A stretch of 10,865 nucleotides of DNA, taken from contig MLAK01001151.1 of the NCBI GenBank assembly GCA_001839685.1, forward strand, positions 11,199 to 22,063, written 5' to 3'. Below the pieces are notes generated by a model. It was not told the DNA's origin. It saw nothing but the letters and a program-made list of their open reading frames with translations, and did not search any database. Both the position numbers and the translations under genes were made by a program. Of this stretch, positions 6,589 to 10,865 are shown piece after piece. Source of the stretch: Tritrichomonas foetus (lineage: Eukaryota > Parabasalia > Tritrichomonadida > Tritrichomonadidae). Position 1 is the first letter of the stretch. Each line of letters starts with the position of its first letter.

Positions 6589-7869
6589 CTATTTCATTTT
6601 TAATTTCGGACAGTTCATATAAATTAACAATAATAATACCGCACTTAACTCTATACACGTTACACTAAGAAGAATCATCGTTATTGGCGATTTAGTTATG
6701 TCATCAAAATCATTTTCGTGATTTTCTTTGGTTTCAAGTTCATTTTCAAGGATATCTTCAAGATCAATGATTTTTATTTTTGTTTTCAATGTGTTTTGCT
6801 TGATAGATGCATTAAACGACTTTATCATGCCATTTGTGTATTCCCATGTTGTTGAAATCGCATTTCTCATTTTACTTGAATCTTCAACTATTTTAATTGT
6901 TCGTTTATGCCACTTTTGTGTGTATGGGAGAAGTGTTTTAGAAACAAATTCATTTAACTCTTTAAAAGAAGAAATTTCATAACTAACAAAATGTGATTCT
7001 TCAATTATCGACATCACTTTTGAAAATGATGATTCCAAGTTTTCATCGAATTTATCATGTACTTTATCGATTTCTTCGATAGTTGCCACAAAAAGAGGAT
7101 TACGTAATGCATATTCGAATTCTGGAATGAAATGAAGTAACTTTTTATCATCAGAAATTCTCCCATTTCTTCCTTTTTTAAATGATGCTTTAACTTTTCG
7201 AGAGTTGTCCATTTTTTCATCATCATCAAGAAGAAATTCCACTGAATAAAGATCAATTCGACTGGTTAATCCCTCAGATTGGCCAGTTATTCCTAAAAAT
7301 TTATCATTGAGATTTCCTAAAATTTCATCATCAATAATTTCCTGATCATTCACTAAAATAATTATATTTCCATCATTTACATGAATTGTAAGCGATATAT
7401 TAGTTTTTGAATCAATTTGCAATGAATATTCTGACATTGGAAGGAAATCCTTCGAAAATTTGTTTTTTTGTTCATCTTGAATGAGATGAAAGTGAAGTTC
7501 AGTTCCATCGTTTCTAACAGTCGCCAGAAGGGATATACCATTGAATACATTTGGGCCACCATTCAAAGTCCCACTATCACCAAACTGTTGAATTAACCAA
7601 AATCCTAATCCACCACCGCCAGTTCCCTCTTGGATTTGAAACTTTATATTTATTTTGAAGTCGTGCTTTGGAATTTCCACGTTCGTCCAAACGCCCCCAT
7701 GTGAAAATTGAATCGGTGGAGCAAGCAAAATATCATTTTGATCAATCAATTGGGCAGCACCAGAAAGTTCCCACAAACCAATCGTTGAATTTCTATTCAA
7801 AATAAATGGTGGCGTTAAATCAGCACTCGTTGAACAGCCAATAAAAAGGAGGAATGAATAAAATATCAT
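6589..7869 (-). CDS. Legume-type (L-type) lectin cargo receptor, ERGIC-53/VIP36 family
   Basis: This is a type I membrane protein of the early secretory pathway; family members carry glycoproteins from ER to Golgi. Of 426 residues, 1-16 form a signal peptide (hydrophobic FYSFLLFIG, then small residues). The lectin domain spans about 18-215, with GVWTNVEIP at 59-67, GGLGFWLIQQ at 86-95, NGGPNVFNGI at 103-112 and GQSEGLTSRIDLYSVEF at 196-212. Residues about 255-385 are charged and helical, a likely stalk that oligomerises. A single membrane span lies at about 396-418, followed by a very short tail ending KLKMK, which has Lys at -3 and -5, a KXKXX-type COPI retrieval signal. Two positions known in ERGIC-53 for mannose and calcium binding appear replaced: Gly86 at the Asp of DGLAIW and Ala116 at a calcium Asp, while Asn120 is kept. 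A TAAA lies at 6565-6568 (minus-strand sense). Whether it binds sugar is therefore open. Confidence 0.9.
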   Translation of the reverse strand: MIFYSFLLFIGCSTSADLTPPFILNRNSTIGLWELSGAAQLIDQNDILLAPPIQFSHGGVWTNVEIPKHDFKINIKFQIQEGTGGGGLGFWLIQQFGDSGTLNGGPNVFNGISLLATVRNDGTELHFHLIQDEQKNKFSKDFLPMSEYSLQIDSKTNISLTIHVNDGNIIILVNDQEIIDDEILGNLNDKFLGITGQSEGLTSRIDLYSVEFLLDDDEKMDNSRKVKASFKKGRNGRISDDKKLLHFIPEFEYALRNPLFVATIEEIDKVHDKFDENLESSFSKVMSIIEESHFVSYEISSFKELNEFVSKTLLPYTQKWHKRTIKIVEDSSKMRNAISTTWEYTNGMIKSFNASIKQNTLKTKIKIIDLEDILENELETKENHENDFDDITKSPITMILLSVTCIELSAVLLLLIYMNCPKLKMK

Positions 7870-8223
7870 TTTAGAGTTACATTCAAAATAAAAGTTTTAA
7901 AGTGATCTCTCAATTTTTGTGTGCTATCATACAAAATATTGAATGGATGTTTCTAATTTTTCCTCTAACTTTTGGGTTATTCTCTCGAGATATTTTATAT
8001 ATATTGTCATAATGATATCCTTACAATCATTTAATAATATAAATTAATATAATTATTACGGAATTAAACATGAATTTCTGATTCTGAAATTCTGCAATAT
8101 TCTTCTCAACAGGGATTTAGATAGTCTACCAAAAGCAAAATATAAAATATGCTGGTAAGTAGAAAAAGATAGAAACATAAACAAAACCTCTTTTACGAAA
8201 CAAAAATATAAATTTAAATAAGA
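7870..8223. other. AT-rich intergenic region upstream of the lectin gene
   Basis: I see no gene. On the minus strand, TCACT at 7901-7905 fits the initiator core but is about 34 bases from the lectin ATG, further than typical. An imperfect hairpin has arms TACC..GCA at 8127-8137 and TGCTGGTA at 8150-8157. A TAAA (minus-strand sense) at 8213-8216 follows the stop of the gene at 8224-8976 and may be its polyadenylation motif. The rest is A/T-rich filler. Confidence 0.45.
7901..7905 (-). promoter_or_regulatory. Possible initiator TCACT of the lectin gene
   Basis: Read on the minus strand the five bases are TCACT, matching TCA(Py)(T/A). The presumed first base would be at 7903, leaving a leader of about 33 bases before the ATG at 7869. 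The motif is short and the leader longer than usual, so this is a weak call. Confidence 0.25.
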
Positions 8224-8976
8224 TTAATCAATTTCTTTCACCGATGAAGCAATTTTGTTTGCATTTTCGATAATTTCATTATTTTTCTGAATCTTTCTTC
8301 TCAATTTGTCATAGTCCACAGAATCCATTTTGATTTCTGGATAATGAAAATCTTCTTTACTCAACTGAAGAATGTCTTCAGTCATTTCAATTGAATTTTT
8401 TGCTGCTTTACTTTGTGCATCAGCTGATACACTCAAATTCGAAACCAAAATATTTATGAAATTTTTCTGATATTCTTCGAGCTTTTTCTGAAATTCTCTC
8501 TGAGCTTGATTGGTTTCATTTAATGCCTGATTTCCATTTGAAAGCAAATTTTGATGATTTAAATCTGCTTTATGGAAATCATTTTGGTTTTGTATTTGTA
8601 GAAGAGTTTTTGAAGATTGAGATAATTGCTTTTGTGCCTCTTTTTCTTGCTGTAATATTAGATCATACTGTTCTTTTTCTTGTGAAAAAGCTGCATGAAT
8701 TTGTTTGAGATTTTTTATACACTCAGTTTGGAAAATTGTGGATTGAATTCTGATGTCTATTCTTGAAGAATATATTAAAAACTGATTTTGACATTTAAGA
8801 AAAGGATCAAGATTAGAGGGAGAAAGTGATCGAACATAATTTATAAAATATTTATCAAATGATGTTTTTATTGCTGAAGAATATGATAGATCAGCATCAT
8901 TCATTTTATTTCCTGAACTTTCAAATCTCCTCCATTCTTTTCCTGCAGGATTTCGAAACTTTTTTATCAAAAACAT
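8224..8976 (-). CDS. Helical coiled-coil protein, possibly BAR-like
   Basis: The 250 residues are almost wholly helical and I cannot name the protein. A short basic N-terminus (KKFRNPAGKEWRRF, 5-18) leads into a helix at about 28-70, a second at about 72-150 with heptad-like spacing and many Gln, Glu and Lys, and a third at about 155-205 with the pattern FQKKLEEYQKNFINILVSNL, which recalls the last long helix of BAR/AH domains. The basic start plus three long helices and the total length suit a BAR-type membrane-curving protein, but no diagnostic motif confirms it. There is no membrane span or signal peptide. The start at 8976 is the first ATG; the next, at residue 25 (8904), would remove the basic segment. 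It runs in the same direction as the flanking genes, with 158 bases to the gene upstream. A generic coiled-coil protein is the main alternative. Confidence 0.8.
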   Translation of the reverse strand: MFLIKKFRNPAGKEWRRFESSGNKMNDADLSYSSAIKTSFDKYFINYVRSLSPSNLDPFLKCQNQFLIYSSRIDIRIQSTIFQTECIKNLKQIHAAFSQEKEQYDLILQQEKEAQKQLSQSSKTLLQIQNQNDFHKADLNHQNLLSNGNQALNETNQAQREFQKKLEEYQKNFINILVSNLSVSADAQSKAAKNSIEMTEDILQLSKEDFHYPEIKMDSVDYDKLRRKIQKNNEIIENANKIASSVKEID

Positions 8977-9045
8977 GAAGATTTTGAGTTTTTTATTTCA
9001 CATGTCATTTATTCAACATGACAATTGTAATACTAATTACATCTA

Positions 9046-9075
9046 ATTCATTCAATGATTCATTCATTAATGATT
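9046..9075. repeat. Tandem 15-base near-repeat
   Basis: ATTCATTCAATGATT at 9046-9060 is followed by CATTCATTAATGATT at 9061-9075, identical at 13 of 15 positions. On the minus strand each unit contains TCATT, the initiator core, about 77 and 93 bases upstream of the ATG at 8976. It is either a simple-sequence duplication or a doubled promoter element of the gene at 8224-8976. Confidence 0.55.
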
Positions 9076-9134
9076 AAAATTTGATGAAAAATATTGGTTA
9101 TAAAATTTAAATACAATTTATCTATTAAAAAATA

Positions 9135-10592
9135 TTACAAAGGCGGAAGCGAAGATTTCGCTCGCTTCTTCTGCCTGTTTGTGAGATTCATCATTTTGCA
9201 AAATTGTTCATCATCAATTGGCGAAATTGCCAAATCCGCTTGACATTCATTCCTATATTTTATAATTCTAGCTGCAGTTTTTGGCGTTTTTGGAGCAATT
9301 TTATTTTGATTTATCATTTGCAGCTGTGCTGGCGTTTTTGGAACAGTAATCACTTTCTTGGCTGTTACAGCATTCTTTTTGATATCAAATTGTTTGATTG
9401 CGATTTTAACTGGTGCTATTTCTCGTTCACGTTGAAGCTCTAACTCTTCAATTAATGCATCAGTTCTTCTTGCCATCTTATCTACTTCCTGTTGCTGAGT
9501 TGCTCTCAGTTTGAGAAAGTCAGTTTTCATGATTTCTTCCATTTGTTTCTGCATTGCTGCTTCTTCATTTGCCTGGAGTTTATCTGCTTGCATTTTAGTT
9601 TTTTTTGCTTCTTCGTATCTTTTTGATAATGCCATTCTTTTTTCAAGATGTCTCATCGTGAGCAGCCTTTTTGATGGTCTGTCAAATTGTTTCAAAAAAT
9701 CGGGATTTTGCCATTTTTCTTTGAATTGATAAATTTGGAATTCTTGTTGATTGGTTAAATCATTTAATTTTTCATCGAGCGTGGCTTGTAACTGTTGGAT
9801 TTTTGAATCATATTTATCATTAATCTCATCAAGCTTATTTTGTAAAGATTCAAATCGATTATTCAATGATTGCTCACGATCCATTTCAATTTGTTTCTTT
9901 TGAAGTTCTTCAATACTTTTATTCATTAAATCCAGGGCTTTATCGAGTTTTTCAGCGGTTCGATAATCAGACACCTCTAAATGGTCAATTCTTCTATGAT
10001 TTATGAGTTGAACAACAGCATCGTAATAATGCTCAGGTGGAATTGTTTGGTATTTCAGAAGGGAATTAAGTGCTGATTCTATTTCTGCTGGATCAATTGG
10101 CTCAATTTGAGCAATTTCAGATTCTCTACTCTCCCTCTGATTATTATCAAAATCATCGTCGTTCTCAGAAATATCAACTGCTTGAATTAAATTTGATTTT
10201 GAAGTTTCTGTTACAAATGTTGACATTTGATTTTCTTCGTTATTTTTATTTTCTGATGAATCATAATTTTTCTCGCCTCCTTCATCAGGTTTATCATTTG
10301 TTTTATTGTCGTTGTCATCGTCTTGTTGCTGTTCAATATTTTGATTTGTTTCTTCCTCTTCTTCAAAAGAATAAGAATCTGAATTTTCTATTTCACCTTT
10401 TTTTGAATCTGTGTTGGTTAAAACCGTGATAGAATCATTGATCATCATTCCGGGTGGATTGTCAGATGGATTAATAGAAAAATTATCATTTTTTATCTCT
10501 TCTTCATTCATTTTTTCGTTTTGAGATTTATTTTTGAGAAGATTTTTGGCTGATATTAATAACGATTTTTTTGATCGTCGTAACGATATCAT
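9135..10592 (-). CDS. Acidic, disordered N-terminus plus coiled-coil protein (lineage-specific family)
   Basis: The 485 residues have three parts. Residues 1-28 are basic (RRSKKSLLISAKNLLKNK). Residues about 29-165 are acidic and disordered, rich in Asn, Asp, Glu and Ser with EEEEE at 77-81 and QQQDDD at 88-93. Residues about 167-485 are helical: a small motif with IPPEHYYDAVVQLINHRR at 184-201 and YRTAEKLDKALDLM at 210-223, then coiled coil from about 224 to 400, including FKEKWQNPDFLKQFDRPSKR (290-309) and LEKRMALSKRYEEAKKTK (316-333), and a basic, Pro/Thr-containing tail. From memory this layout resembles a large trichomonad family of coiled-coil proteins of unknown role; I know no outside homolog. 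A cytoskeletal role is a guess. A second ATG at residue 28 could also start translation. A TAAA (minus-strand sense) at 9117-9120 follows the stop. Confidence 0.85.
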   Translation of the reverse strand: MISLRRSKKSLLISAKNLLKNKSQNEKMNEEEIKNDNFSINPSDNPPGMMINDSITVLTNTDSKKGEIENSDSYSFEEEEETNQNIEQQQDDDNDNKTNDKPDEGGEKNYDSSENKNNEENQMSTFVTETSKSNLIQAVDISENDDDFDNNQRESRESEIAQIEPIDPAEIESALNSLLKYQTIPPEHYYDAVVQLINHRRIDHLEVSDYRTAEKLDKALDLMNKSIEELQKKQIEMDREQSLNNRFESLQNKLDEINDKYDSKIQQLQATLDEKLNDLTNQQEFQIYQFKEKWQNPDFLKQFDRPSKRLLTMRHLEKRMALSKRYEEAKKTKMQADKLQANEEAAMQKQMEEIMKTDFLKLRATQQQEVDKMARRTDALIEELELQREREIAPVKIAIKQFDIKKNAVTAKKVITVPKTPAQLQMINQNKIAPKTPKTAARIIKYRNECQADLAISPIDDEQFCKMMNLTNRQKKRAKSSLPPL

Positions 10593-10775
10593 TACTCACA
10601 ACTAAACTACTTTCAACAATTCGGGATTTTACATATTTTTGTTTTTTTGATCATTCTTCTTTATATATTTTAGAGTGAAATGGAACAATGTATAGTATGA
10701 ATAAAGATATATCATTTCCCACTATTTTAACTAATAATACTAGTCTTTTAAAAAAGATAAAGTGACTTTAGTTCA
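10593..10775. promoter_or_regulatory. Divergent promoter region at the right end
   Basis: This 183-base AT-rich gap lies between the minus-strand coiled-coil gene and the partial plus-strand gene. I find no textbook initiator on the minus strand. On the plus strand TTCA sits directly before the ATG at 10776, which is not a full match. The spacing resembles the 175-base divergent gap at 4726-4900. Confidence 0.35.
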
Positions 10776-10865
10776 ATGTCAGATTTTCTGAGTGATGAAT
10801 ACATTAAAAATATTTCAAAATGTCAATATCAAAAGGCTTTGAATCCTTCCAGAAAATTGGAAATC
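10776..10865 (+). CDS. Start of an unidentified gene, cut by the window edge
   Basis: From the ATG at 10776 the frame is open for 30 codons to the end of the window; it begins MSDFLSDEYIKN and continues polar and basic. The fragment is too short to name. A second ATG at 10820, in another frame, is also open to the edge (15 codons) and reads MSISKGFESFQKIGN. Its end looks like the start of a protein-kinase glycine loop (F-x-K-I-G-x-G), so the real gene could instead be a kinase beginning there. Neither start has a clear initiator. I give the longer frame as the call because it includes the first ATG, with low confidence. Confidence 0.35.
   Translation, partial: MSDFLSDEYIKNISKCQYQKALNPSRKLEI

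Noticed and set aside
8127..8157. Imperfect hairpin as a tRNA or structured RNA gene
   Set aside because: Arms are short and interrupted, there is no box B-like sequence, and the loop is plain AT-rich DNA.
10070..10429. 119-codon plus-strand frame opposite the coiled-coil gene
   Set aside because: A Leu/Phe-rich shadow of the acidic low-complexity region on the other strand; not a plausible membrane protein gene in this context.

Overview
This window looks like a stretch of a compact, AT-rich, nearly intron-free genome of a unicellular eukaryote, most likely a parabasalid (trichomonad) such as Trichomonas or Tritrichomonas. The reasons are: long uninterrupted ORFs carrying clearly eukaryotic proteins (an MCM-binding protein, a USP12/46-type deubiquitinase, an ERGIC-53-type cargo lectin); short intergenic gaps, mostly about 160-440 bases; a TCA(Py)(T/A) initiator just upstream of two starts; UAAA motifs at or shortly after stop codons; a decayed hAT-like transposase tail; and a coiled-coil protein that resembles, from memory, a multicopy trichomonad family. 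The lineage is an inference. Only two of the genes have a textbook initiator close to the ATG, so a non-vaginalis trichomonad fits at least as well.

Layout from left to right: (1) 1-313, C-terminal remnant of a hAT-like transposase, cut by the window edge and holding one ambiguous base. (2) 314-753, a gap with several short palindromes and a strong initiator at 646-650. (3) 754-1518 (+), an unrecognised disordered, basic protein that may begin further upstream. (4) 1782-3377 (-), an unrecognised all-helical (ARM/HEAT-like) protein with a disordered tail. (5) 3709-4725 (-), a USP12/46-type deubiquitinase with an N-myristoylation motif. (6) 4901-6427 (+), the MCM-binding protein, divergent from the deubiquitinase over a 175-base gap. 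(7) 6589-7869 (-), an L-type lectin cargo receptor with signal peptide, transmembrane segment and a KXKXX tail. (8) 8224-8976 (-), a helical, possibly BAR-like protein. (9) 9135-10592 (-), an acidic/disordered plus coiled-coil protein. (10) 10776-10865 (+), the first codons of another gene cut by the right edge.

The genes do not form a pathway or operon; each is probably transcribed alone, arranged as divergent pairs (4725/4901 and 10592/10776) and convergent pairs (1518/1782 and 6427/6589). The recognisable ones are housekeeping: replication (MCM-BP), ubiquitin removal (USP12/46) and ER-Golgi transport (lectin). I see no CRISPR array, tRNA, rRNA or intact mobile element, and no convincing new multi-gene system. 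The most useful leads are the exposed myristoylation motif on the deubiquitinase, the apparent loss of sugar/calcium ligands in the lectin, the unresolved 5' end of the gene at 754, and four proteins without clear function.
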